The notes below the pieces were generated by a model. It did no database searches. It was not told where the DNA came from and was given only the letters and a program-made list of their open reading frames with translations. Shown here in pieces: positions 56,380-64,000 of a stretch of 64,000 nucleotides of DNA. Position 1 is the stretch's first letter, and each line of letters begins with the position of its first letter. A program made the translations under genes and the position numbers. The stretch spans positions 22,618 through 86,617 of the forward strand of contig JAIQZU010000003.1 in the NCBI GenBank assembly GCA_021776915.1. The letters are read 5' to 3'. This stretch comes from Candidatus Scalindua sp. (GTDB lineage: Bacteria; Planctomycetota; Brocadiia; Brocadiales; Scalinduaceae).

Positions 56380-56907
56380 ATGAGTAGCCAAATAACAACA
56401 GAAGAAAAATCACTCGATGATTCTACTAAGGCTGTAAATCGCAGAAGGGCTCTTTATCTGCTGGGCTGGGGTTTTATAGGCGTATTTCTGGCCTCAGTGG
56501 TTGGTGCGGCTATCAGGTTCTTTTTTCCGCGTATACTTTATGAGCCTCCTACGAAATATAAGGTAGGCTTTCCATTTGAGTATTCTGCGGGGGTTAGCGA
56601 GAGGTTTAAAAAACAATTCAGGGTATGGATAGTTAGAGAGGTTGATAAGATATATGTGATCCAGGCCAAATGTACTCATTTGGGTTGTACTCCTAACTGG
56701 CTGGCCTCAGAGGGTAAATTCAAATGTCCATGCCACGGGAGTGGTTTTACTCCTGACGGTGTAAATATCGAAGGGCCTGCCCCAAGGCCGTTAGAGAGAT
56801 TTAAGGTTGCAATAGCAGATGATGGGCAGATTATGGTTGATGAGAGTGTAAGGTTCAGGGGCGAGCGAAGTGAATGGGGTAAATCAGGTGCTTTTCTTTC
56901 AGTTTAA
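56380..56907 (+). CDS. petA: Rieske iron-sulfur protein of a bc-type complex
   Basis: The quinol-oxidising iron-sulfur subunit. One N-terminal membrane segment (about 27-47, with twin Arg residues RRRALYLLGW before it, a possible Tat signal) anchors the domain. The [2Fe-2S] site is CTHLGC (98-103) and CPCHGSGF (116-123): Cys98, His100, Cys116 and His119 are ligands, and Cys103/Cys118 form the disulfide. 175 residues. It follows cupredoxin 2 by 3 bp and precedes cytochrome b. Confidence 0.95.
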   Translation: MSSQITTEEKSLDDSTKAVNRRRALYLLGWGFIGVFLASVVGAAIRFFFPRILYEPPTKYKVGFPFEYSAGVSERFKKQFRVWIVREVDKIYVIQAKCTHLGCTPNWLASEGKFKCPCHGSGFTPDGVNIEGPAPRPLERFKVAIADDGQIMVDESVRFRGERSEWGKSGAFLSV

Positions 56908-57008
56908 AGTATCTGCTGATTATAGCTGTGCCTTGCTGGTGTTTTTAGTAATTGTTTTCCTTATCAGAGTGGTTTTGTTCACCAGGCCGGCATATTGGAG
57001 GTTTGAAA

Positions 57009-57833
57009 TTGAGTGATAAAAAAGGAAAAGATAAGTTAAATATACGAGAGTTGATAAAGGCAAAGGGCATCCTTGGCGCAATTAAGGACTTGATGCTCAG
57101 TTCTCAGGTATGGAGTTCGTTTTTTCGTCATGGTCTGGAGGATACGCCAAAGACAAGGATGCAGACCGTAATAAGCAATTCCTTTCTCCATCTGCATCCG
57201 GCCAAGGTAAAAAGACATGCTCCATTGTTTAAATTTACATGGTGCATGGGCGGTATCACATTCTTTACATTTCTTATTTTAACGATAACCGGTGTTTTTT
57301 TGATGTTTTACTATCACCCCAATGTAAGAGACGCATACTGGGACATGAAGGGGTTGGAATACCATGTGCCTTTTGGCTTACTTTTGAGGAACCTTCACAG
57401 GTGGGGCGCTCATCTGATGGTGATAACCGTGTGGTTTCATATGTTCAGAGTATTTATGACCGGTTCGTATAAACCGCCGAGAGAATTTAATTGGGGGATA
57501 GGAGTAGTCCTTCTGGTTTTTACGTTGCTTTTAAGTTTTACGGGTTACTTGCTTCCATGGGATCAATTAGGATTCTGGGCTGTAACAGTAGGTACTAATA
57601 TGGCTCGAGCTACACCAGGCCTGGGGCATGAGGGTCCTTTTGGTGAGTTACTTGGTATGACTGCTTATAATGACGTAAGGTTTGCGTTGTTGGGCGGATC
57701 AATGGTTGGTGGTAATGCGCTCTTAAGGGCATATATATGGCATTGTATAGGTTTGCCTCTGATAGTAAGCGCATTCTTAATAGTGCATTTCTGGAGAATA
57801 CGTAAGGACGGAGGCATTTCGGGTAAACTGTAA
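57009..57833 (+). CDS. petB: Cytochrome b (b6-like N-terminal half)
   Basis: Four membrane segments and two heme-binding His pairs: [16 protein letters not shown] (His-x13-His) and [17 protein letters not shown] (His-x14-His). The x14 spacing of the second pair is like cytochrome b6. It has 274 residues, the half-size found in split complexes; the C-terminal half is a separate gene at 59898. The start is ambiguous: I chose TTG 57009 because GGAGG ends seven bases upstream. A further TTG at 56952 lies in frame but has no such site. It transfers electrons between quinone sites. Confidence 0.92.
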   Translation: MSDKKGKDKLNIRELIKAKGILGAIKDLMLSSQVWSSFFRHGLEDTPKTRMQTVISNSFLHLHPAKVKRHAPLFKFTWCMGGITFFTFLILTITGVFLMFYYHPNVRDAYWDMKGLEYHVPFGLLLRNLHRWGAHLMVITVWFHMFRVFMTGSYKPPREFNWGIGVVLLVFTLLLSFTGYLLPWDQLGFWAVTVGTNMARATPGLGHEGPFGELLGMTAYNDVRFALLGGSMVGGNALLRAYIWHCIGLPLIVSAFLIVHFWRIRKDGGISGKL

Positions 57834-57841
57834 AATAACCA

Positions 57842-57880
57842 GGTAGGGGTGAACGGCGTTCACATCCTGCACATTCAATT
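57842..57880. repeat. Short GGGGTGAACGGCGTTCAC hairpin
   Basis: TAGGGGTGAACGGCGTTCAC after petB resembles GTAGGGGCGAACAGCCGTTC near 58065. Both can form hairpins in the Rieske/b operon and may trim or stabilise the transcript. Confidence 0.45.
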
Positions 57881-57910
57881 GTACAGAGCAATAGTACAGG
57901 GGAAAAAGAA

Positions 57911-58042
57911 GTGGAAAACCTTTGGCACATCATAAGCAAGCCTGACAATATACCAATTATTGGTTTGATAATCCTGTTGATTTACTTTACGTGGTTATCA
58001 TTTAGCCAGGCATTTCAGAATGACAGGCATAGTGAAGAATAA
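57911..58042 (+). CDS. Small single-span membrane protein (43 aa) in the Rieske/b operon
   Basis: A GTG at 57911 reads MENLWHIISKPDNIPIIGLI and then ILLIYFTWLSFSQAFQNDRH to SEE and stop. One clear membrane helix spans about residues 15-34, with a polar N-terminus and charged tail. Small subunits of this type (PetL/PetM or CcoQ-like) are common in cytochrome complexes. Its position between petB and the FAD/Fe-S subunit makes it a likely subunit. The ribosome site is weak (GGGGAAAAAGAA). Confidence 0.6.
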   Translation: MENLWHIISKPDNIPIIGLIILLIYFTWLSFSQAFQNDRHSEE

Positions 58043-58062
58043 GAATATTCGTAGTAATAACG

Positions 58063-58096
58063 GGTAGGGGCGAACAGCCGTTCGCCCACTACCATA
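58063..58096. repeat. Short GTAGGGGCGAACAGCCGTTC hairpin
   Basis: GGGCGAACAGCCGTTCGCCC forms a near-perfect hairpin between the 43-aa gene and the FAD/Fe-S gene, related to the copy near 57842. Confidence 0.5.
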
Positions 58097-58123
58097 TACA
58101 AGATTATATAGAGGAATGATTTA

Positions 58124-59839
58124 GTGAATTACAGGATCGTTCATGCTGATGAAAATTGGTTCCGGGAAAATATAAGTTGCCAGAGTGCCTGTCCGGTTAA
58201 TACCCCTGCTTCAAACTATATAGAGAGGCTCCAGGATGGGGATTATGATGGTGCATTGGGTTTAAACTATATGGCAAACCTGTTCCCTCATATTCTTGGC
58301 CGAGTGTGCACCCATCCGTGTGAGAGTGCCTGCCGCAGGGGCAAAATTGATGAACCGGTATCAATTTGTTCGCTTAAGAGGGCGGCGGCAGATTATGCAG
58401 ACAAAAAATCTCCTGTAAGAAGTTCCATTGCAAATAGAAAGACAAAAAAGAAGGTAGCCATAATAGGCGCCGGCCCTTCCGGGCTTGCTGCCGGTAACGA
58501 TTTGGCTGTTATGGGACACAATGTTACCATCTTTGAAGCGCTTCCTATGGCAGGTGGAATGTTAAGTGTAGGCATCCCTCCCTACAGGCTACCATGGAAT
58601 AAGATTGAGGATGCTGTTAATTGGGTTAAGGAACTTGGAATAGAGCTTAAACTGAATAGTCCTGTAAACAGTTCAGAAGAGTTTGATAAATTGGTAAAGG
58701 AATATGACGCTGTGTACATAGCGGCAGGCGCACATAAATCAGTAGCATTAGATATACCTGGAGAAGAAGACCTGAAAGGAGTTCTTCATGGTATTACATA
58801 TATGAAGGATATAAATCTCGGAAAACAGAAGAAGGTGCCATCGAGAGTTGCTGTGGTAGGAGGAGGATTTACGGCAATAGATTGTGCAAGATCATCCTTA
58901 AGGTTGGGAGCTAAGGAGGTATTTATTATATATCGAAGAACGTTGAAAGAGATGCCGGCAGGCGAGCTTGAAGTAAGCATGGCGGAGGAAGAGGCGATAA
59001 AAATACTTTATTTGACGTCACCAATAAAGATAATGGGAGATGTGGGTTCAAACGTAAAGGCTATAGAATGTATAAAGAATAAACTGGGCGAACCTGATGC
59101 GAGTGGCAGAAGAAGGCCGGAACCTATTCCTGGCAGTGAATTTACATTGCCTGTAGATATGGTGATAGCCGCAATAGGCCAGGCTCCGGATGCCGGTTTT
59201 GTGTCTGAGAAATCAGGTGTTGAATTCACAAAATGGGGTACTGTTGTAGTGGATCCTGAGAGTTTTATAACAAGCAGGACGGGTGTTTTTGCAGGAGGAG
59301 ATTTCATAACAGGGCCTAGAAACGCTATTGAAGTAATAGGTGATGGCAGAAAGGCGGCCAGGGCCATAGATAAATATTTGAGAAAAGGCAAGGAAAGAAA
59401 GTATGACTATACCTTTATGGATAAGGACCCTGTGAGAAAAGTTTCTGGTTATGATTCTATTCCACGTCAGGAGCAGGATTCAGTTGAAATGGGTGAAAGA
59501 TGGGATATAGACAAAGAGGTCGAGCTTGGTTTTTCTAAGGAGAATGCCGCTAAAGAGGCCGACAGGTGCCTGCTCTGTCACTACAACATATTTATTGATG
59601 CGGACAAATGTGTCCTTTGCGGAGGGTGTATAGATGTTTGCCCTCACGATTGTATTATGATGGTTTCCCGGGATAAGATAGAAGCAGAAGGTATTCTCGA
59701 TGGGGCAGTATCTGATGATTGGGATGCAGTGATGGCCATAGATGAAGAGCAGTGTATAAGATGCGGCCTTTGCGTAAAGCGGTGTCCCGTGGATGCAATA
59801 AAGATGCGGAGGTTTTCTTACGCTGAAGCTACAGCATAA
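58124..59839 (+). CDS. NAD(P)H/FAD oxidoreductase with N- and C-terminal iron-sulfur motifs (GltD/NfnB-like)
   Basis: A 571-residue flavoprotein of the glutamate-synthase small-subunit type. Five N-terminal cysteines (19, 23, 62, 66, 70) suit the [4Fe-4S] centres of this family. FAD binding is at VAIIGAGPSGLAAGND (about residue 109). The NAD(P) domain is at VAVVGGGFTAIDCARSS (about residue 241). Two ferredoxin [4Fe-4S] motifs close the protein: CVLCGGCIDVCPHD and CIRCGLCVKRCPVD. GTG start. Its place between the two cytochrome b halves suggests a cytoplasmic subunit linking quinone reactions to NAD(P)H, as reported for anammox Rieske/b complexes as I remember. The direction of electron flow is unknown. 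Confidence 0.88.
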   Translation: MNYRIVHADENWFRENISCQSACPVNTPASNYIERLQDGDYDGALGLNYMANLFPHILGRVCTHPCESACRRGKIDEPVSICSLKRAAADYADKKSPVRSSIANRKTKKKVAIIGAGPSGLAAGNDLAVMGHNVTIFEALPMAGGMLSVGIPPYRLPWNKIEDAVNWVKELGIELKLNSPVNSSEEFDKLVKEYDAVYIAAGAHKSVALDIPGEEDLKGVLHGITYMKDINLGKQKKVPSRVAVVGGGFTAIDCARSSLRLGAKEVFIIYRRTLKEMPAGELEVSMAEEEAIKILYLTSPIKIMGDVGSNVKAIECIKNKLGEPDASGRRRPEPIPGSEFTLPVDMVIAAIGQAPDAGFVSEKSGVEFTKWGTVVVDPESFITSRTGVFAGGDFITGPRNAIEVIGDGRKAARAIDKYLRKGKERKYDYTFMDKDPVRKVSGYDSIPRQEQDSVEMGERWDIDKEVELGFSKENAAKEADRCLLCHYNIFIDADKCVLCGGCIDVCPHDCIMMVSRDKIEAEGILDGAVSDDWDAVMAIDEEQCIRCGLCVKRCPVDAIKMRRFSYAEATA

Positions 59840-59897
59840 TTTCTGATAGTATTAGGATTGCAGCAAATTTTTAGTAATTTTGAGAAGGGAATGTGAA

Positions 59898-60725
59898 ATG
59901 CCTGATAAGAAAAAGACAGATCAGGGAAGGTACCGTGCACTGGCGTTTGTCAAGGGAGAGTCACTGGCGAAGGAGAAGGATTCACTGGTGTCTGAGGATG
60001 AACTTGAAACGTGGCCTTACTTGCTGAGGAAGGAATTTCTTGCGGCGATAATTGTGATGATAGGCTTAATGATCTGGTCAATTACGCTTGATGCGCCATT
60101 AGAAGAACCTTCAGATCCTTCCCTCACACCTAACCCGGCAAAGGCTCCATGGTATTTCCTTGGGTTACAGGAGATGCTTGTATATTTTGATCCATGGATA
60201 GCAGGGGTAGTGTTTCCTTCGTTAATAGTAATGGGATTAATGGTAATTCCTTATATTGATATAAATCCTAAGGGTAATGGTTATTATACTTTCAAGGAGA
60301 GAAAGTTCGCGATAACGACGTTTTGCTTCGGATTTCATGTTCTCTGGATTTTATTGATTATAGTAGGTGTATTTATGCGAGGGCCCGGCTGGTTGTGGTT
60401 TTGGCCATGGGAAGAGTGGGATTCTCACAGAATAGTAGCCGAGACTAATTACGATTTGACGCAGTTTATTGGTATAGATTCAAAATCCTTGTTGGGTTCC
60501 ATTATTGGCGGAGGTATTGTAAGTATATATTTCTTCCTGGGTTTGACGGTGCCATATCTTCTTATGAAGATGAAGAATAGTCTGGTACTTGAGAAATTAG
60601 GGATCATAAGGTATTCGATAGTGGCATTTCTGTTCTGGTCTATGTTGGGGTTACCTATCAAGATGGTTTTAAAATTAGTATTTAGCTTAAAATATATATG
60701 GGTAACTCCGTGGTTTAATATATAA
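59898..60725 (+). CDS. petD: Cytochrome b C-terminal half (subunit IV-like)
   Basis: A 275-residue membrane protein completing the split cytochrome b. The quinol-site motif normally PEWY reads APWYFLGLQEMLVYFDPW (about residue 75), so the acidic residue is absent. Segments follow at about 92-112, 138-160, 210-232 and 240-262, more than in plain subunit IV. A cytoplasmic N-terminal extension of about 45 residues precedes the first segment. I chose ATG 59898 over the upstream in-frame start because GAAGGGAA has proper spacing. It is the last gene of the operon, followed by the terminator at 60744. Confidence 0.88.
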   Translation: MPDKKKTDQGRYRALAFVKGESLAKEKDSLVSEDELETWPYLLRKEFLAAIIVMIGLMIWSITLDAPLEEPSDPSLTPNPAKAPWYFLGLQEMLVYFDPWIAGVVFPSLIVMGLMVIPYIDINPKGNGYYTFKERKFAITTFCFGFHVLWILLIIVGVFMRGPGWLWFWPWEEWDSHRIVAETNYDLTQFIGIDSKSLLGSIIGGGIVSIYFFLGLTVPYLLMKMKNSLVLEKLGIIRYSIVAFLFWSMLGLPIKMVLKLVFSLKYIWVTPWFNI

Positions 60726-60743
60726 AGCAATACATTGTTTTTG

Positions 60744-60801
60744 AAAAAGGGGACAGATTTGTTTATAGGCAAAAATAAATCTGTCCCCTTTTTCTTTTTT
60801 T
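60744..60801 (+). terminator. Strong terminator after the Rieske/b operon
   Basis: AAAAAGGGGACAGATTT pairs exactly with AAATCTGTCCCCTTTTT (60777-60793), followed by a T-rich run. The same palindrome (GGGGACAGATTT...AAATCTGTCCCC) is a widespread repeat in other genomes as I remember, so it may be a repeat recruited as terminator. Confidence 0.75.
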
Positions 60802-60837
60802 CTAACGGCACCACTTGGATAGCTTAGATTGAGATTT

Positions 60838-60891
60838 CATCCTCTCTTTCAAGAGGATTCCAATTCTGGAATCCTCTTGAAAGAGAGGATG
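60838..60891. repeat. Perfect 25-bp inverted repeat, GGATTCC family
   Basis: The left arm (60838-60862, starting CATCCTCTCTTTCAAGAGGA) and the right arm (60867-60891) are exact inverses over 25 bp with a four-base loop ATTC. It is the most perfect member of the family seen near 5669, 9730, 15111, 47383 and 62461. Confidence 0.85.
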
Positions 60892-61669
60892 ATGTGGTAA
60901 AATAGTATCTCACAATCCGTGCTTTATCCTTTCTATCACTTTCCCTCCCCATGATATTTCACTACATCTGAAGAAAACAAAAATACAACAACTGTGGTAT
61001 AACTTGTTTGGTATTATCTGCTTATGTGATTTTCCTGGTTTTGGCAATCATGATATGCAAATGGAATCTGCGCAATAATAAGCAAATCTTTGTCTTTTTG
61101 TCAAATCTAACATCAAATTTATTTCGGAAAAGACTAAAGAATTCATAGATATATATAGGTAATAATATTTCAAATTATAGGTAAAACTCCTTATTGAAAA
61201 CAGAATATTTATTACATTTTATAAAAAGAATCTTTTAAAAAAGTTTTGTATCGGGCTGCCTGCTATTTAAGAGGATTAAGATAGGCATATACTCTGATTA
61301 TTAGCAGAATAGTATATTATTATGCATGTATTTTTGGCTTATGATGATAGGTGACACGCTGTCTCCAGAACATGTTATGGTCTTCCAGGTAATGACGTTT
61401 TATGTAAATACTAAAGTGATGTGTTTCTGGCGCTTAATCGGTAGCTAAGTAAAATAAATTCCATATCTTACGATAACAAAACCACTTAGTAGAGTTGATC
61501 ATAGTCTGTGGAATAAATTAATAGTTTTGGTACAAGCTTTGCTAAATTGGGACATAGCGTAACCAGCGTGTCCATAAGGGCTTAAATGTATTATCTCCAA
61601 ACAACATCATTCTGAAAATTATATATATTTTTTTACAAGTTACACTTTTATTGGTAGAAGGAGTGAGAA
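60892..61669. other. 778-bp non-coding region upstream of cupredoxin 3
   Basis: No gene. GTCTTTTTGTCAAA lies at 61092-61105 and ATAGGTAAAACTCCTTATT near 61177, as in the other leaders. TTTTGGTACAAGCTTTGCTA near 61525 resembles sequence upstream of cupredoxin 1. TAGAAGGAGTGAGAA is the ribosome site of the next gene. Confidence 0.55.
61092..61105 (+). promoter_or_regulatory. GTCTTTTTGTCAAA motif upstream of cupredoxin 3
   Basis: Identical to the motif at 54156 over 14 bases, and 565 bp before the start codon. The flanking bases (TT before, T after) also match. Confidence 0.45.
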
Positions 61670-62452
61670 ATGAATAAACTTATCAACCGTTTTTGTAAAT
61701 ACATTTTTTTGACAATAGTTGCACTTTCGTTTTGTCTCTTATTTTGCAATTCTAAAGATATTTTTGCCGCTTATAAAGAAAGTGAAGTATCCAGTGGAGG
61801 TACAATTGTTGGTACGGTTAAACTTGCCGGTGATGTTCCTGAAGTAAGAATGCTTAATGTAGAGAAAGATCAAGAGGCATGCGGACATGGCACATTACCT
61901 TCAGAAGCATTAGTGGTATCTTCCGACAATGCTGTAAAAAATGCAGTAATATCCATTTCAGGGATTTTACAAGGAAAAAAATATGATAGATCAGGTGTGA
62001 ATCCAGCTATCGATCAAAAAGGATGTGTCTTCATCCCTCATGTTATAGTGGTCCCGCCGGGAAGCACAGTTGATCTCCTTAACAGTGATGACGTCATGCA
62101 CAATCTTCATACATGGTCAATAAAGAACACTGCATTTAATGAAGGAGTTGCCGGTGGTGGGAAACTTCCTAAGACATTTGAGTATCCAGAGACTATTAAG
62201 ATAACTTGTGATGTGCATAAATGGATGAGTGCATGGTTGATTGTTCAAAGTAATCCATATTATGCTATTACGGACGCAAGTGGAAACTTTAAGCTTGAAG
62301 GAGTGCCTGCCGGCACTTATACCGTTCAGGCATGGCAGGAATCCCTTGGAAAGACGACACAGGAAGTTACCGTAAGCGCTGACGGAGAGACTAAGGCAGA
62401 TTTTGAACTGACAAAGAAGGGCAAAAATAAGAGAAGAAAAAAGAAAAAATGA
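61670..62452 (+). CDS. Secreted amicyanin-like cupredoxin with C-terminal regulatory domain (3)
   Basis: A more distant paralog of the two cupredoxins at 54655 and 55654. Signal peptide to about residue 34. The copper domain has His144 (VMHN), Cys180, His183 and Met186 in CDVHKWM, with the same C-x2-H-x2-M spacing. A CGHG segment (71-74) and extra loop precede it, as in some methanol/quinol-linked cupredoxins. The regulatory-like module is at about 205-252. It ends in a run of Lys/Arg. AGAAGGAGTGAGAA is before the ATG. It lies 107 bp upstream of the bd-like gene and may serve that complex. Confidence 0.8.
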   Translation: MNKLINRFCKYIFLTIVALSFCLLFCNSKDIFAAYKESEVSSGGTIVGTVKLAGDVPEVRMLNVEKDQEACGHGTLPSEALVVSSDNAVKNAVISISGILQGKKYDRSGVNPAIDQKGCVFIPHVIVVPPGSTVDLLNSDDVMHNLHTWSIKNTAFNEGVAGGGKLPKTFEYPETIKITCDVHKWMSAWLIVQSNPYYAITDASGNFKLEGVPAGTYTVQAWQESLGKTTQEVTVSADGETKADFELTKKGKNKRRKKKK

Positions 62453-62460
62453 TAATTTAA

Positions 62461-62532
62461 CTGGATTCCTTCCGAAAGGAAGGCCCTCTGCGCTTGTCCG
62501 CTTGAAGGAGTGCCTGGCAGGCAGGGAATCCA
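62461..62532. repeat. GGATTCC-family repeat before the bd-like gene
   Basis: CTGGATTCC at the left and GGAATCCAG at the right enclose the hairpins CTTCCGAAAGGAAG and a GCCTGGCAGGC stretch. It lies between cupredoxin 3 and the bd-like subunit. Confidence 0.6.
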
Positions 62533-62558
62533 GCTTTATGTATATAATATGATAAAGA

Positions 62559-64000
62559 ATGAATAATATAAAACCTTTCATTAATTTCACGTCTAATAAG
62601 CTTCAATTCAGGGTCATATTAACGCTATTCCTGGCAATCTTCTTTTTAGCTCTGGCTGCCAATACAGGTATTGCTAAAGATAATGTTGAAGCTGCAAAAA
62701 CTACCGAAGCTGCGGTAGAAGCAACCGCAGAGTCAGAGCTGGAGCCAGAATCAGAACCTTATGAAGTTGTAGATTACAGAAACTTCTTTGGACTTGATGC
62801 CAGGTTGATAGTTTGGATAGTGGCTCAATTACATCTCATGTTTGCCGCATTTGTGCTTGGGGTACCGATATTTGCAGTTACTGTTGAGATGATAGGTGCA
62901 AAGACCAGGGATATAAGATATGACAACCTGGCGCGTGAGTTCACAAAGCTTTTGTCAGCTGCTTTTGCTACAACGGCATCATTGGGCGGCCTGATGGCGT
63001 TTGCCTTATATGGTCTATATCCAGGCTTTATGCGGTATATGACGGATGTCTTTCACCCGACTATGTTCGTATATGCGCTTTGCTTCTTTGGCGAGGCGTT
63101 TTGCCTTTACGGGTATTATTATTCGTGGGACTTGCTCTCAAAGACAACCAAAGGTAAATGGTTTCATATAACTCTAGGTGTTTTCCTGAATCTCTTCGGT
63201 ACTGCACTGATGTTTTTAGCTAATTCGTGGTCCACCTTTATGATGGCTCCTGCGGGTATCGATATGGAAACAGGCGCCGTAACAAGTCTTTATCACGCTT
63301 TCGATAATTTCCTCTGGATGCCTATTAATATCCACCGCTTGATTGCCAATGTTGCTTTTGGAGGTTTTATGGTGGGCGCTTATGCTGCTGTTAAATTCAT
63401 GGGGTCGAGGAGTGATGAAGAAAGGGCACATTATGACTGGATGGGGTATATAGGCAATTTCATCGGGTTGGGCGCCTTGATACCGCTTCCATTTGCCGGA
63501 TATTATCTTGGAAGAGAAATTTATATGGCCAGCCCCGTTATGGGAAACATAATGATGGGCGGAGCTTTTTCCTGGACATTCATAATCCAGGCCATTCTTA
63601 TCGGGATGTTGTTTATCGGCGGTAATTATTATTTGTGGAATGGTATGGAAAGAATAGAGGGGGCAGAGCGTTATAAGAAATATATAGTATATATAAACGG
63701 GATAATATTTTTCTGCTTTGCCGTATGGTTAACTCCGCACAATCTACCGTTGAGTGGAGAAGAAAGAGCGCTTATCGGAGAGCAGTATCATCCGTTTTCA
63801 AAGTATTTTGGGGTGATGGCGGCAAAGAATGCCGTCGTAAACCTTTTAATATTATCCACATTCTTTAGTTTCCTCTTGTATAGAAGAGGGAACAAAGGTG
63901 AAATAATGCCATTTTCAAGCCATGGTAAGTCTGCAAAAATCGTATTAACGATTTTTGCAGGTCTTACCGTGATGTATCTGGCGTGGTATGCTACGGGTCT
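62559..64000 (+). CDS. Cytochrome bd-like quinol oxidase subunit I (CydA-like), 3' end outside window
   Basis: Open from ATG 62559 to the window edge (about 480 codons, no stop). After a signal-like hydrophobic stretch (about residues 17-40), an Ala/Glu-rich linker (about 45-65) leads to a polytopic domain. The CydA features are AQLHLMFAAFVLGVPIF (His of the first helix), a helix with MFLANSWSTFMMAP and NIHRLIANVAFGGFMVGAY (a His like that of heme b558). Classical CydA has no cleaved leader or linker, so this belongs to a bd-like branch. Terminal-oxidase activity is not certain; the protein may use another acceptor. It is preceded by cupredoxin 3. Confidence 0.75.
   Translation, partial: MNNIKPFINFTSNKLQFRVILTLFLAIFFLALAANTGIAKDNVEAAKTTEAAVEATAESELEPESEPYEVVDYRNFFGLDARLIVWIVAQLHLMFAAFVLGVPIFAVTVEMIGAKTRDIRYDNLAREFTKLLSAAFATTASLGGLMAFALYGLYPGFMRYMTDVFHPTMFVYALCFFGEAFCLYGYYYSWDLLSKTTKGKWFHITLGVFLNLFGTALMFLANSWSTFMMAPAGIDMETGAVTSLYHAFDNFLWMPINIHRLIANVAFGGFMVGAYAAVKFMGSRSDEERAHYDWMGYIGNFIGLGALIPLPFAGYYLGREIYMASPVMGNIMMGGAFSWTFIIQAILIGMLFIGGNYYLWNGMERIEGAERYKKYIVYINGIIFFCFAVWLTPHNLPLSGEERALIGEQYHPFSKYFGVMAAKNAVVNLLILSTFFSFLLYRRGNKGEIMPFSSHGKSAKIVLTIFAGLTVMYLAWYATG

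Noticed and set aside
56952..57008. Upstream TTG start for cytochrome b
   Set aside because: There is no ribosome site there, while GGAGG is well placed for the TTG at 57009.

Overview
The window looks like a piece of a moderately A+T-rich Gram-negative chromosome (about 40% GC by eye, not computed). I think it comes from an anammox-type planctomycete (Brocadiales, perhaps Scalindua-like). This rests on three things: dense c-type cytochromes, a split cytochrome b / Rieske complex encoded together with an NAD(P)H/FAD iron-sulfur subunit, and a fused NxrC-like diheme protein. I ran no database search, so the placement is an inference. The presence of murD fits a peptidoglycan-bearing cell, and the porins and outer-membrane-type barrels fit a diderm envelope.

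Region 1 (0.3-21.5 kb) is ordinary housekeeping: a PpiD/SurA-like chaperone, ribF, tRNA-Phe, a CtpA protease, tsaD, larB-like, nnrD, a hydrolase, a nicotinamidase-like protein, NUDIX, CCA/poly(A) polymerase, murD, a DUF218 protein, a pterin dehydratase, a ferritin-like protein, a GIY-YIG protein, pgi, a eukaryotic-type UDP-sugar pyrophosphorylase, a ComEA-like protein and an AI-2E-type permease. The spacers carry several families of short inverted repeats.

Region 2 (21.5-27.0 kb) is a defence island: a PIN toxin with its small partner, then a two-gene type III-like restriction-modification system in the unusual order res-mod. It ends one base before uvrB. nadC, a flavoprotein, a TPR membrane protein and a secreted protein follow up to 34.4 kb.

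Region 3 (34.4-64.0 kb) is respiratory and sensory. It holds a Cache-HAMP-PAS histidine kinase with its NarL-type regulator; an octaheme membrane-anchored cytochrome c; a diheme protein with an NxrC/ethylbenzene-dehydrogenase-gamma-like domain; two paralogous outer-membrane-type proteins with a single heme motif; a porin / periplasmic binding protein / kinase / regulator operon between those paralogs; three secreted amicyanin-like cupredoxins; the split Rieske-cytochrome b complex; and, running off the end, a cytochrome bd-like subunit I. Electrons could plausibly move from quinol through the Rieske/b complex to periplasmic heme and copper carriers, with the FAD/Fe-S subunit linking the complex to NAD(P)H.

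The most unusual signal is non-coding. About 570 bp of leader are duplicated (about 37.56-38.15 kb and 44.31-44.93 kb) upstream of two unrelated heme-protein genes. A core motif of the form GTC[A/T]TTTTGTCAAA from these leaders recurs upstream of two cupredoxin genes. Together with a near-identical terminator shared by the two barrel genes, this suggests a common regulatory layer for periplasmic electron-transfer genes. Two small membrane ORFs (36 and 43 aa) in the Rieske/b operon may be unrecognised subunits.
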